A program made the position numbers and the translations under genes. From assembly GCA_963575745.1 (NCBI GenBank), contig CAUYUJ010014002.1:815823-879822 (forward strand): DNA of 64,000 nucleotides. Reading direction: 5' to 3'. Every line of letters begins with the position of its first letter. Position 1 is the stretch's first letter. Of this stretch, positions 22,481 to 32,904 are shown one piece after another. Under the pieces are notes generated by a model. The model made no database searches, was not told where the DNA came from, and saw only the letters and a list, made by a program, of their open reading frames with translations. This stretch comes from Prorocentrum cordatum. Lineage: Eukaryota; Sar; Dinophyceae; Prorocentrales; Prorocentraceae.

Positions 22481-23600
22481 GGAAGTCGAAACATCTGACG
22501 ACTCAAGAGCATGGTGCGCAAGTCTTGGCGGCCTCGAGGGCCTCCCCTGGACCCCCAGACAGCTCGGGATTCTCCGCCCTCCGTCGCCCTGCTCCCCCCC
22601 TCCCCCCTCGTGCAGGGGCAGCGGGGCCGGCGCAGTCCACCCCAGATTGCTCCAATCTTTCGCTCCAGTCAGGGTCGGGCATGGCCAGGACCCCAGGTAT
22701 AAGGGGACCCGGTTAGTGGTAGGGCCCCGGGGCCCCTCAATTGGCCAGATTCACTAAACCAGGTTTGCCGCAGCTGTTGTTTTTCGGGTGACGGCAGTTC
22801 CAGTTAGTGGAGATGGGACAGGGGGGGCGCCCCTGGTACAAATCACTAAACCAGGTTCCACTAAACCCAGGTTCTGCCAACGCCCGACAGGGGGGGACGG
22901 AGGGGGCTATGCGTACGTGTTGTCGGACGGGGGTCCCCGTGCGAGCGGGAGCCTCCCCCGGGGTCCGCTAACAATCCGCACTCATGCCCATAGCCAGTCC
23001 GCCTCCCTCCGACCGCCCGGTGTGTACGGTAGGCTCATACGGCGCTGACGCGCCGGCGACGCCAGCGAAGTCGTTCAACGTTGAATTCTGCGAAGCGGAA
23101 GCACCGAGGGGCACGGTCTCGCCAGTGGACCCGACGGAATGCAATCTTGAACGATCGGGGCCGCGATCGATTCAAGGTCGAACGATCGACGCGGAGTCAC
23201 AAAGCTTCGCGCGCGCCGACGCCACACGAACCTACCGTATGGGTGTGTGTGTGTGTGTGTTAATCGTTTGTCATCCTTGTCCCTACCTGGGGCCTTTGGG
23301 CCACCTCTGGCAGCTTGTGGCCGACACCCGCACGCGCACGCGTGCTCCTGCGGCCCGCTCGGAGCAGCCCCTGGGGAGAGTGCCCTGCGGACCTGTCTAT
23401 GGGGGCCCGCGCCCTCCCCGAACAGCTCGCTGTCGACACCCTGCAGTGGAGGACAGGAGCTCCCTCCAAGAGATGGCGCTGCAACAGTAGCACTTGTCCT
23501 CCAGTGGAGGGCAGGGTGGGGGGCGGGAAGAGGGGGAGGACGAGGACGACGAGGGTGAAGTGGTTCGCTGGTTCTTGGCACGCTCATCGCGTCCGGAGGC
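22481..23600. other. Unassigned stretch
   Basis: CACTAAACC[C]AGGTT occurs three times between 22,750 and 22,880 as a short dispersed motif. A (GT)n run lies at 23,242-23,260. Plus-strand text around 23,080-23,240 looks mildly protein-like but has no domain. Confidence 0.35.
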
Positions 23601-24175
23601 TCCCTGAGGAGAAAAGGGAGTACCCCACGAGAGCCCGAAGACGGCCCCAGAGGGCTCCAGGCGTTCCGGCGCGCTCCCGAAGCGACCCCAGAGAGCCCCA
23701 AGACGGTCCACGACGACCCCAAAAGAAGCCGTCATACCCCCAAAGATGGTTCCAAAACGTATCAAGAGGCCTCCAAGAGCACTCCCGAGAAGGCCCCGAG
23801 AGACAACATTCATTGATTTTCTTTTAGTTTTTGGTGAATTTGGGGGCTCTCCTTTTTTCGGCTTCCCGACGCTCCAAGACGGCGGTCTTCTGGGCGTCCG
23901 AAGCCGCCTGGGAGGCTCGAAAGTCGCCCCACAACCATCCGAAAGGGCACCCAGGCAGCCCAAGACAGCCCCAAGACGGCACAACAGGATTCCAAGATTG
24001 CCTAAGAGAGCCCCGACAGCCCAAGATGGACCAAAGACACCCTCCGAAGCACTCCAAATCGTGACCCGGTCGTTCAGGGAGACCGCGGTTGGAGGCAGGG
24101 TGGCCCGAGGAAGCCCCCAGAGGCCCCCAGAAGACGCCCAGGAGGCCTCCAGGAGGCCTTCATAAGGAAGCGTGA
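23600..24175 (-). repeat. CTTGG-rich minisatellite family, reverse orientation
   Basis: CCCCAAGA, GGCCCCAGAGG and CCAAGACGG recur every 12-20 bases. This is the complement of GGCCTCTTGGGGGCC and GCCGTCTTGG, which dominate 25,735-26,070, 29,635-29,815 and 32,905-36,930. Confidence 0.75.
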
Positions 24176-24700
24176 GCAATTTTTGCGAGCCCCCCAGAGG
24201 TTCTCCAAGGAGGAGCCTCCGCAACAAGAGTTGAGGAGAATGGGGAGCATACGCAGGGGGGAGAGCGAGAATGAGGGCATGGAGGAAGGATAACGAGTAA
24301 CTAACATTATTAGATCGGCGATGCCAGAACAAAGAAAACAAGGAACTATGGCTAAATTGACGGTTTGACCTTCGTGCCGTTCCGCTTGCATACCAAATTT
24401 CGAGGACCAAGGTACATGGTGCGAAGCGCCAATGCAGTCTTGTGTATACAGAGACAAACATGAATACACACATGTTTGACTGATGCAGCTATAATTTGAA
24501 TTTGGCTGATGGTTATAGCTTGTATATCTATCAAACAAAACATGAAAAGTCATCACCCTGCGTTGTGTGGGTTTACGAGAGGCATGAGGCCCAAGAGCCT
24601 TTCGCATTATTTCGTCGTGTGTTGGATGCTGCTTCGCAATTGTTGCGATTCCTTCTCATTCTCCTCATCCTTCTCCGATACCCAGAGGGGGGCTCCTACT
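24176..24700. other. AT-richer island, no gene seen
   Basis: 24,290-24,560 is unusually AT-rich for this window. I looked for tRNA or other RNA structure and a coding frame and saw none. Confidence 0.4.
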
Positions 24701-25235
24701 GTCACGGTTTCGCCCCCGCCCTAGGGCGCGGGAAACTGTTTCACTTGGCGGAGTGGTGTCCACCCGTTACGGTCCTCGCTCCATATGAGGGCGGTGGCAT
24801 AAGCGGCCCGGTCCCTGGGTTGCGGGGCAGTCGCCGACCTTTGCCTAGCCTGATGGCATTCGTGTCGTCCCCGACTCGACGCTTTCCAGTCGGCGCCCAC
24901 CACACCACCTCTTCCTCCTCCTCCTCCTGCTCCTGCTCCTGCTCCTGCTCCTCCTCCTCCTGCTCCTCCTCCTCCTCCTCCGCCGCCGTCTGATCCGCGC
25001 GCCGTGGCGGCATATCGCTCCTGGGCAGTCTTCTGGCCCCCGCAGGTGGTGGTGTCTGGGCCGGACCAGGCCCGGACCAAGCGCGCGGCGAAGGAGGTGC
25101 AGGGAGGCGCGCCATGCCGGTGGAGCCAAGCCACCTCCTCCTCCTCCTCCTCCTCCTCCTCCTCCTCCTCTTCCTCCCCCTCCTCCTGCTCCTCCTACTG
25201 CTCCTCCTCCTCGGGGGCCCCCAGATGGTGTGGTG
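24701..25235. repeat. Two CCT microsatellites and GC-rich linker
   Basis: CCT/CTG arrays lie at 24,907-24,990 and 25,133-25,213. The linker has no recognised content. Confidence 0.7.
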
Positions 25236-25400
25236 ACCGCACCGCGTGGTGACTCAGTGAGGATTCGGGGTCACCGCACGGTTTTGGGACTCGGGTCTTT
25301 CTCCGAAGTCCCAAGATTGTGCTTTGATGGACCGCGCGGTACGGTCTCTTGGAATTTCGAGGTCACCGCGCGGTCCGTCACCAAACGGTTTGGAGACCCA
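25236..25400. repeat. Short palindrome ACCGCGCGGT repeated
   Basis: ACCGCGTGGT, ACCGCACGGT, ACCGCGCGGT and again ACCGCGCGGT occur at intervals of about 30-60 bases. Two copies are perfect ten-base palindromes. Confidence 0.5.
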
Positions 25401-25734
25401 GGATCCTCCGCCCACACCTCCTCGATGTTCTCCCCCTCTTCAATATCCCGCCCCTCTTCCCCCATTCGCTCTTTTATTGCCATGACCTCGAATCCTTTTT
25501 CTCTTTTTCCTCCTGTCGTGCTTCTTATCTTCTTCCTCCTGGCCTCCTCCCCCTCCTGGCCCCCCTCGTCCATGTAGGTCAACTGTTTTGTTCAAGCGGT
25601 TTAGGCCATTCTGCCAACCCCCAGAATGAGCGAGAGCTTGCGGCGCTCGTGGAAGTTAATTTGGTGGGTCAGGAGCCTCGTGTATGCATATGAGGATATT
25701 TGAGAAGCTCTCTGCATGCTTCTCAAGTGCATCT

Positions 25735-26070
25735 TGGAGGACTTTTTGTGGCAGCTGGGGGGCTTGTTTGGGTTTCCTGGAAGCCCCTTGGGGGCTTCTT
25801 TAGGGCCTCTTGGAGACCTCATGGAGCCTCTTGGGGGCGCCTCGGTGGCCTCTGGGGGATTCTTGGGGCCATCTTGGGAGGAACGACTCGAACTGTCAGT
25901 TCGTATTCGACGTATTGGGCCACTTGGGGGCCCTCGTGGGCCTCTCTAGGCCGTCGTGGGGGCCCCTGTGGCCGTGTTGGGAACCTCCTGGGCCGTCTTG
26001 GGGCTCTCTCAGGGGTCTCTTGGCCCGTCTTGGGACGATCTTCGCGGCCCCTTTTGCCGTCTTGGACGCT
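25735..26070 (+). repeat. CTTGG-rich minisatellite family
   Basis: GGCCTCTTGG, GGGGGCCTC and GGCCGTCTTGG units, interrupted at about 25,885-25,910 by the landmark CTCGAACTGTCAGTTCGTATT shared with other members of the family. Confidence 0.8.
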
Positions 26071-26605
26071 GCAATGCATGTTTTTCTGCCAGAATGGGAT
26101 TTCTTTTCCCAGAAAGGGCTCTCGCCCAGAGTTTTTGAATATGTAGACTTGTCCCCGGAGCCAAGTTCGCGCAAGGCTGGCATATTAATCTGAGATAAAC
26201 AAGAGGTAACGCTCGTTCCGCGGATTTTCGTTTTCCTCCATAAAAAAAAGAATGTGCGGAGCGTTTTGCAGATAATCCCCACTGCGTAACCAAGCTCGGA
26301 GACGCTATGATTTCACAGATAATGCCGACTTGTTGCGCTCTACCTCAGGGTCGGCGCGCCATGCGCGCAGGTTTCGCGAAGACGTCTCGGGCCCCGCGCT
26401 TGTTTTGCAGAGCGAATGTTGGCTTTTCGCATGCCGGCTGGAGGATGGCGCGCCCTGCGCGTTGAATATCTGAGAATGTCTTGAGCGAAACTCTTGTTTC
26501 GCAGCGCTTGAAAGGCCTGGGCGCCCCAGGACGCCAAGATGGTTCTGGCAGTGCTGTCGCACCGCTGTCTACGAGGGATCGTGGCCCTGGGTATGTGAGG
26601 GCACG

Positions 26606-27620
26606 TGGGTTCCTAACGCCCCCAAACGGGACAAGCGTGAAAACATTTGGGTTCCAAACGTCTCTGGGCGGGACAAGCGTGAACACACTTGGGTTCCTAG
26701 CGCCCCAGGGCGGAACAAGCGTGACAACACGTGAGCCCCTAACGCACCAGAACGGGACAAGTGTGACAACACGTAGGTTTCTAACGCCCCAGAGCGGGTC
26801 AAGCGTGAGAGCATGAGCATGTGGGTTCCTAACGCCCCAAGGCGGGACAAACGTGAAAACACGTGGGTTCCGAACGCCCAAGAGCAGAACAAGCGTGGAC
26901 ACACTTGGGTCCTTGATGTCCCAGAGCGGGATCAGTGTGACAACACTTGGGTTCCTGACGCCCGACCCAGACAAGCGTGAAGGCACGTGAGGTCCTAACG
27001 ACCCAGAGCGCGACAAGCGTGAAAACACATGTTTTTTAACGCCCCAGAGCGGGACAAGCGTGAAAACACTTTGGTCCCTGACGCCCCAGAGCGGGACAAG
27101 CGTGACAACACGTGGGTTCCTAACGCCCGACCTGGACAAGCGTGAAGGCACGTGAGGTCCTAACGCTCCAGAGCGGGACAAACGTGAAAACACGTGGATT
27201 CCGAACGCCCCAGAGCGGGACAAGCGCGTTAATTCATTTGGGTCCCTGACGCCCCAGAGCGGGCGGGATAAGCGCGAACACACCTAGGTCCCCAACGCCC
27301 CAGGACGGAACAAGCGTGACAACTCGTGGGTTCCTAACGCTCCAGAGCGGGGCAAACGTGAAACCATGTGGGTTCCTAACGCCCCAGAGCGGGGCAAGCG
27401 TGGAAACATCAGGGTTGCTAGCGCCCCAGAGCGGACCACGCGTTACGACACATGGGCCCCTAACGCCCCAGAGCGTGACAAGCGTCAAAACGCGTGGGTG
27501 CCTAAAGCGCCAGAGCGGGGTAAGCGTGAACATACGCGGGGTCCTAACGCCCCAGAGCAGGACAAACGTGACAACATGTGGGCTCCTAACGCCCCAAACC
27601 GGGACAAGCGTGAACACACT
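26606..27620. repeat. 42-bp minisatellite, about 24 units
   Basis: Units read GGGTTCCTAACGCCCCAGAG then CGGGACAAGCGTGA and AAACACGT. Because 42 is a multiple of three, frames on both strands stay open for hundreds of bases: minus 26,345-27,283 (312 residues, 14-residue repeats such as TLVPLWGVRNP) and plus 27,366-27,962 (NAPERDKRENTWVP). I see no sign that either is a real gene: frame breaks occur where short units intrude (about 26,955 and 27,130). Confidence 0.9.
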
Positions 27621-27641
27621 TCCGTAGCACTTTGGCTCAAG
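27621..27641 (+). other. Relict dinoflagellate spliced leader
   Basis: The site reads TCCGTAGC, then ACTTT, then GGCTCAAG. The first and last eight bases equal those of the 22-base dinoflagellate spliced leader; the middle CATTTT has become ACTTT. The next bases (GCCACTTCGGCCCCTGAG) look like a second, more decayed partial leader, the tandem pattern known from repeatedly retroposed dinoflagellate transcripts. It sits exactly where the 42-bp array ends and the tail begins. Confidence 0.65.
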
Positions 27642-27957
27642 CCACTTCGGCCCCTGAGGGGGGCCGACGTGACGTATTCGCTTCACGAAGCTACATTACC
27701 ATGCGTAATCGGACATCGTGTCTACATCGCCCGTCCCCTGGCACGTCATTGTGCAGGGCGGCGCAGCGCAGAGAATCACAACACAGCTCCATGGCACAGT
27801 CGCATCACCATTGACATCTTCAGCATCGCCACTGTCTATCGCCCAACTGCGGTGCTTGGAGCGTTCCCAGGCCTAGCAATCCTAATTCCCTTTCCGGGTT
27901 CTTGGGTCGATCCGTTTTTTTCGGAGAGGGTTGAAGCCCAGAGGTGTCTTGTAGGAT

Positions 27958-29610
27958 TATAGTATGTCCTTGGTGCCAACTTCGCGTAGGGTTGGCAGAA
28001 TCATGCGCGAGTAATAAGGAAGTAAAACCACATGGTGTGTTTAACAAATGCGTTTCGCGCGTGCCCGCTTTAGGACAGTACGCACCCCGTTTCGGATCTT
28101 GTAAAATAGCGGATTCCGCGCACCTCCGCTTTGTCTCATCAACAAGAAGGTTAGAAGCGTTTTGCGCAGAATCTTGGATAAATCAGAAGGTCTGAAGGCT
28201 TCTTACACATGTAAAAACAGCGCACAAATTTTGACGTGTTGCGTGCCCGCTCCAGGATGGCGCGTCCTGCGCGCAAAACTTCGATGGGTTCTCGAGCGAC
28301 ACGCTTCTGTTGCAGAACTTGCGGTGCACCGGCGCCCCAGGGGATGCCCAGATGGTTTTGGGAATGTGGGTTCTAACTCCCGAGAGCGGGACAAGCGTGA
28401 AAACACATGGGTTCCAAACGCTCCAGAGCGGGGCAAGCGTGACAACATGTTGGTTCTTGACTCCCCAGAGCAGGACAAGCGTGAACACACGTGGGCTCCT
28501 AACGCTCCAGAGCGAGAGAAGCGTGAAAACACGTGGTTTCCCAACGGTGCAGAGCGGGACAAGCCTGAAAACAATATGTTTCTTGGTGCGCTCCTGAACG
28601 CCCTAGAGCGGAGCATGCGTGAAAACACGTAGGTTCCGAACGCCCCAGAGCGGCGTAAGCGTGAACACGCGTAGGTTCCTAACGCCGCAGAGCGGGGCAA
28701 GCCTGAAATCACGGTGGGGTCCTGCGCACCAGAGCGGGGCACGCGTGGACACGCGTGGGCTCCTAGCGCCCCAGGGCGGGACCAACCTGAAACCACGTGG
28801 GTTCCTAAGGCCCAAGAGCGGGACGGTAGAGGGAAACAATTACTGAACACCCCCCCTCCTCCCAAAACTCAATGTCGGCACGCGCGGGGGAGACTGCGGT
28901 CGAAGTGCACGTCGTCAGACACACCGCCAACTTTGAACATTAGGGGGAGAGGGAGGCGTTGACAGATGAATGTGGCATGAGTGTTCGCTAATTTGTTCCG
29001 AGGCCTGGATAAGCGTGAACACGCGTGGGCTCCGAACGCACCAGGGCGGGACACGCGTGAGAACACGCATTTCCTAACGCCCCAGAGCGTGACAGGCGCG
29101 AAAACATGTTGGTTCCTAGCGGCCCAGAACGGGGCGCCCCTGCCCGTTCCGTGGCGCATCCCTTGACGCGTCCCCTGGCGCATTCCCGAGTCCGCCACTG
29201 GCACATTCCGTTGCGCGTCCATGTGCTTTGCGCCCCGTGTCGTCTCGTCCCGCTTAGGAGTTGAGTCGAATCTTGAGCTCGAGCTGATTGAGCGTGCCAC
29301 GCGTTTCGACGGCAGCCAGCTCTGGACCAGCTTTGCGCCCAGGCAGCTCAAGCATCAGATGTTGGTCAAGTCGGTCAGGATTCGCATGCTCAGGGCGATT
29401 TGATCCACAGCGCTGTAGAGCACAACGTAACTTACCGCGGCATGGCGCATCTCATTTCAGCACGGCACAGCACAGCGCAGTTCTTGGCACGGCAACCACG
29501 ATCGCCCTCAGAATTGCAATTGCTTGTCGCCCCCCATCAAGTTAACATTTTAGCCATGCCTCGCGTTTCTACATCATTTTCTGGGTTCGTGGGTCGACTA
29601 TAGATTGTTT
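27958..29610. repeat. Composite unit 2: leader, 42-bp minisatellite, tail
   Basis: The leader (27,958-28,368) matches unit 1 at GCCAACTTCGCGTAGGG, GCTCCAGGATGGCGCG and GGCGCCCCAGGGGATGCC. The array runs 28,370-28,835 (about eleven units), with a further three to four units at 28,985-29,135 after an insertion. The tail (29,136-29,610) ends TTTTCTGGGTTCGTGGGTCG, as in unit 1. Confidence 0.7.
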
Positions 29611-29634
29611 CTTGCCGCCGTCTCGGCGGCCTTC

Positions 29635-29815
29635 TGGAAGCACTCTTGGGCCGTGCTGGGGGCCTCGTGGGCCGCCTCGAAGCAATCTTGGACCGTCGTG
29701 GAGCGACCCTGGGCCGTCTCGATGCTCTCTTGGACTGTCTTTGCGCTCTGCTTGCCGTCTTGGGTCTATTTGGAGGCCCCAGCGGCCCCGTGGGCGCGTT
29801 GACGAGATCGTGCCC
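29635..29815 (+). repeat. CTTGG-rich minisatellite family
   Basis: CTCTTGGGCCGTGCTGGGGG and GGACCGTC-type units, the same family as at 25,735, directly before the retrotransposon remnant. Confidence 0.65.
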
Positions 29816-29819
29816 TGAC

Positions 29820-30960
29820 TTTGGGAGGGGGGTCCAATCGGATTTTGGATCTGGGGGAGGGGATCATTTCGATTGGGATTGTGCTGTCACAGGTGTTGTA
29901 GACCCTGCTAGGCAAACTGTCCCACGTGCAGAGCTTGCGGCGACTGTGGAATGCGTGCGTCACGTTGGCCCGACCCAAGATCTGCACGTGGTGACCGATC
30001 GCGTTAATCTTCTCAGGGCGCATGCGGGAGGCAGAGCTCACTCGTCCAAGCTGGCCAACAGCGATCTCTGGTGGGAGCTGTGGGAGTTGCTCCAGTCTCG
30101 CTCTGCCCCCTTCCTCCTGTCGCACGTCCCCTCTCACATCCTTGAGGGCGCCCGGAAGCGGGAACGGTTCGCTGACTCCGTTTCTTGGGACGATGTCATC
30201 CTGAATGCGCTAGCTGACAAATTGGCCGGCGATCGCGCGGCCGACGTACAGGTTTCAGCTGACGTTGTTCGGGATCACGACGCCTTGGTTTCGCAAGCTT
30301 GCCTTGTTTCGAAGCGCCATGCCCGTGGCATTCTGGAATGTGCGACTTTGCGTGCTGGGAGTGACAGACGCCGTCAGCAGCAGCCTGTCGACTTTGTCCT
30401 CAGGCGTCGAAGGTGGTGTGCCGAGGCCATCTGTTCTTTCTGTCGCAGGTGGTCTTACCACGACTACAGGTGGAGCTGCCAGTCATGCGCCGCGCAGGTG
30501 CAGGCGGCCGCCCCCCCCCTTCCGCGCCAGGCCCCGCAGCGCGTGCCCCGCCTCTCTCGTGGAAGGGCGGAGTCTGGATGCGGGGGGGGGGGGGGGGGGA
30601 GGCGGAGGATGAGGAACGTGTGCAGCAAAAGTGGGTGCAGCTTGCTCGGCCGCTTCCAGATCGCAACGACTCCCTGCGGCGGGCCCTAGGTTTGGGCCCG
30701 CCCCCGCTCAGAGTGGAGTCTTGGGTCTCAGGGTTTCAGGTTCATTGTTCTCGCGTCCTTTGGTTGAAGGCTTCTTCTAATGTTTGCTCCGAATGTGAGG
30801 CGTGGGCCAAGGGTCGCCCAGACACCTTGAAGCTCGGGTGCCCGGTCGACGAGTTCGGTCCCCATGCGCTCACCAGGGCTCGCCTCGTCGTTTTGGCAGA
30901 GGCTTTGCAGAGGCCTCCCGCATTGCAGGTTGTCGGTTGCCCCCCCCGCATCCCCTCAGG
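29820..30960 (+). pseudogene. LINE-type retrotransposon 3' end, RNase H domain
   Basis: The plus frame that is open to 30,689 contains a run with the layout of a retroelement RNase H: QTVPRAELAATVECVRH (E of the AEL motif), then DLHVVTDRVNLLRAH (Asp of the VTD motif), NSDLWWELWELLQSR, FLLSHVPSH, and NALADKLAGDRA (last Asp of the NxxAD motif). The first Asp (YTDGS motif) is not recognisable, and no reverse transcriptase lies upstream, where CTTGG minisatellite begins. After a run of about 17 G at 30,580 the text continues in another frame with a Cys-rich tail (NVCSECEAWAKGRPDTLKLGC), of the sort seen at the C-terminus of dinoflagellate LINE-like proteins. Inference: a 5'-truncated, decayed non-LTR element. 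Confident for RNase H, less so for clade. Confidence 0.7.
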
Positions 30961-30974
30961 GTCAATTTTTTTAT

Positions 30975-32505
30975 TGAGCCCGCAGAGCGGGAGTCGCGGC
31001 GGGGCCCCAGGGGCAAGCTTGCACGCATAATTGCAGCCAGCTTGTGTTAGGGATGCTGCATCGACGAGGGTCAGTATCTGTCGTCGTGATGTTTCTTGGT
31101 GCCACGTAGGCTCCCCGCGGGGGGTGGGGCGGCTTGTTGGGCGCCCATCGGCGACGAGGCGCGCGAGGGGCGCCCCGAATTCTGAGCTCTCCTGGGATGT
31201 CTGAGGGGCCAGCTAGAGCGTGAGGTGTGCGCCGGATTAAGGCTCCCGATCGCCACCAGATCGCCGCTGGAGGTCCATGGGGCTCGACATGCGTGAGAGG
31301 CGCGCCGAATGGGCGCCCCCATGAACAGGGAAAAGGCAAGCCACTTGTATTCTTACGTTTCCCAAATCATTCGTTTTAGCATGTTTCCCCGGAGCTTGCG
31401 AGCGCATATCACTTGCATCCCCCATGCCCCACTAGTGAGTAGTGGGGGACAGGAAATGCGCAGGGGGTGTCCAGAACAGGCCTTTGGCGGCACTCGGAGC
31501 GCGGATCACTGTCCCAGTAGACGTGGAGCAGGACATGCCTGAAGGGGCGCGCCGAAATGGCAGCGTCGTAGCCATGGTGGCGTTGCTCGCTCAAACTTGC
31601 ACACGCCCCAGGAACGCGTCAGGAAGGAGTTGCGCGAGTGGTGCGTCGAAACGAGGCGTTCGCAACGCAGATGGCGCATCTCACTTGTGTTTTACGTGTC
31701 CCAGGGGCCGTCACGCGCGTGGGCCTCGCGTTTGGAACACGCTTCATTCCTGCGCCCACGCGCCCCGAGGAGAATTTTCGGAATCGGCCGACGCAAGGCG
31801 CGAAGCCGTTCCTAGCATGCAGTCGCGCTTGCATCTCATCCTCTTCCAGCGTCCTCCATCTCAGCATCTTGCTTTGAAGTTCGGCAGGGCGAGGGCGCGC
31901 AGGGGCCCCGCCGAATTGAGCCTGCCGAGCGGGAGTCGCGGCGGGCCCCCAGGGGGAAGTTCGCGCGCAGATGTTGCAGCCAGTAAGTGTTAGGGATATT
32001 GCCTCGACGAATGGGCGGTATCTATCGTAGCAATATTTCTTGGGGCCATACTTGCGCCCCGTGGGGGGTCGAACGGGCTCGGGGCCCAGATCATTCGCAT
32101 CTTCGCGTGCACCGTGCCCCAGTAGAACGCGGTGCGCCGAAATGGCAGCGTCGTAGCCACGAAGGCGCTGCCCATTCAAATTCTTATGCGCCCCAGGAAC
32201 ATGTCAGAGAGGAAATTCTTGAGGGGTGCGCCGAAACGAGTCTGTCTCAGCCCAGCGGGCGCATCTCAATTGTGCGTTTACTTGTCCCAGGAGCTGTCAC
32301 GCGCGTGGGCTTAGCTTTCGGAGCACGCTTCAGTTCTATTTTGATGCGCTGCCCCCTGGAGAGGGAATCTAATCGCCCAGCATTGATGAAGCCGGCCGGC
32401 GGAGTGCGCGAGGCCGCTTCTGGCCTGCATGTATGCATTTCTTATTGTTCCTCCATCACCATCCATGCCATCACCTACCCTCGACGCCTACAGCGCGGCC
32501 AGGGC
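30975..32505. repeat. Direct duplication, ~941-bp offset
   Basis: TTGAGCC..GC[AC]GAGCGGGAGTCGCGGC starts at 30,975 and 31,916, each followed by GCAGCCAG, GTGTTAGGGAT, TCGACGA, TATCTRTCG and TTTCTTGG. Farther in, GCCGAAATGGCAGCGTCGTA occurs at about 31,551 and 32,138, and GTCACGCGCGTGGGC at about 31,711 and 32,298, so copy 2 has an internal deletion of about 350 bp. The units also contain motifs of the 90-bp family of 12-13 kb. Confidence 0.8.
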
Positions 32506-32904
32506 CCGCAGGGGGCACGAATCGCTCCGCTCATTCCGCCGGCCCGTATCGTGCCATCGCGGGCGTTTGCTTGCGCGGTCGCGAGCCAGGCGGCGCCGGT
32601 GGGCCGCGGTCGTTTTCCAGAGGCGTTGCGGCAGAACGCATGGGGATGAAGCAGTTCGTTTGGAGCTTGGGGCTTCGTCCTATACTGTCTTACGAGGGGG
32701 CTATCGAAGACGCCTGCGGCGAATCACCGCCGCCCCCTGCCTTTTTGGAAACGCGGATGTGGCCGAAAGTTGGACTAGAGCTTGGCCAAGCTATCGGACC
32801 ATGAGTTCCCCGAGTCGGTTTGGAAAGCTTTCGGGGAACACATGGGAGAGAATGATTATGAACAGGAAGAGGAAGAGGAAGAAATAGAGTAGGAGGATGA
32901 GGGT
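32506..32904. other. Unassigned stretch
   Basis: Plus frames are open, with basic translations and no domain. AGGAAGAGGAAGAGG at about 32,865 is a short purine patch. Confidence 0.3.

Larger units (their letters stand above)
26140..27945. repeat. Composite unit 1: leader, 42-bp minisatellite, tail
   Basis: A leader of about 400 bp (26,140-26,560) includes GCCAAGTTCGCGCAAGG at its start and GGCGCCCCAGGACGCCAAGA at its end. It is followed by a 42-bp array (26,606-27,620) and a tail (27,621-27,945) that ends near TTTCCGGGTTCTTGGGTCGA. The same order recurs in composite unit 2, so the three parts travel together. Confidence 0.75.

Noticed and set aside
24900-25215. Tandem CCT arrays as splice polypyrimidine tracts for an exon between them
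   Set aside because: The linker is GC-rich and open in three frames, but no frame shows protein-like text or a domain.
31553-31585. Spliced-leader-like text (CGTAGCCAT then TGGC)
   Set aside because: It lies inside the 941-bp duplication, the second half of the leader does not match, and the sister copy is even less similar.
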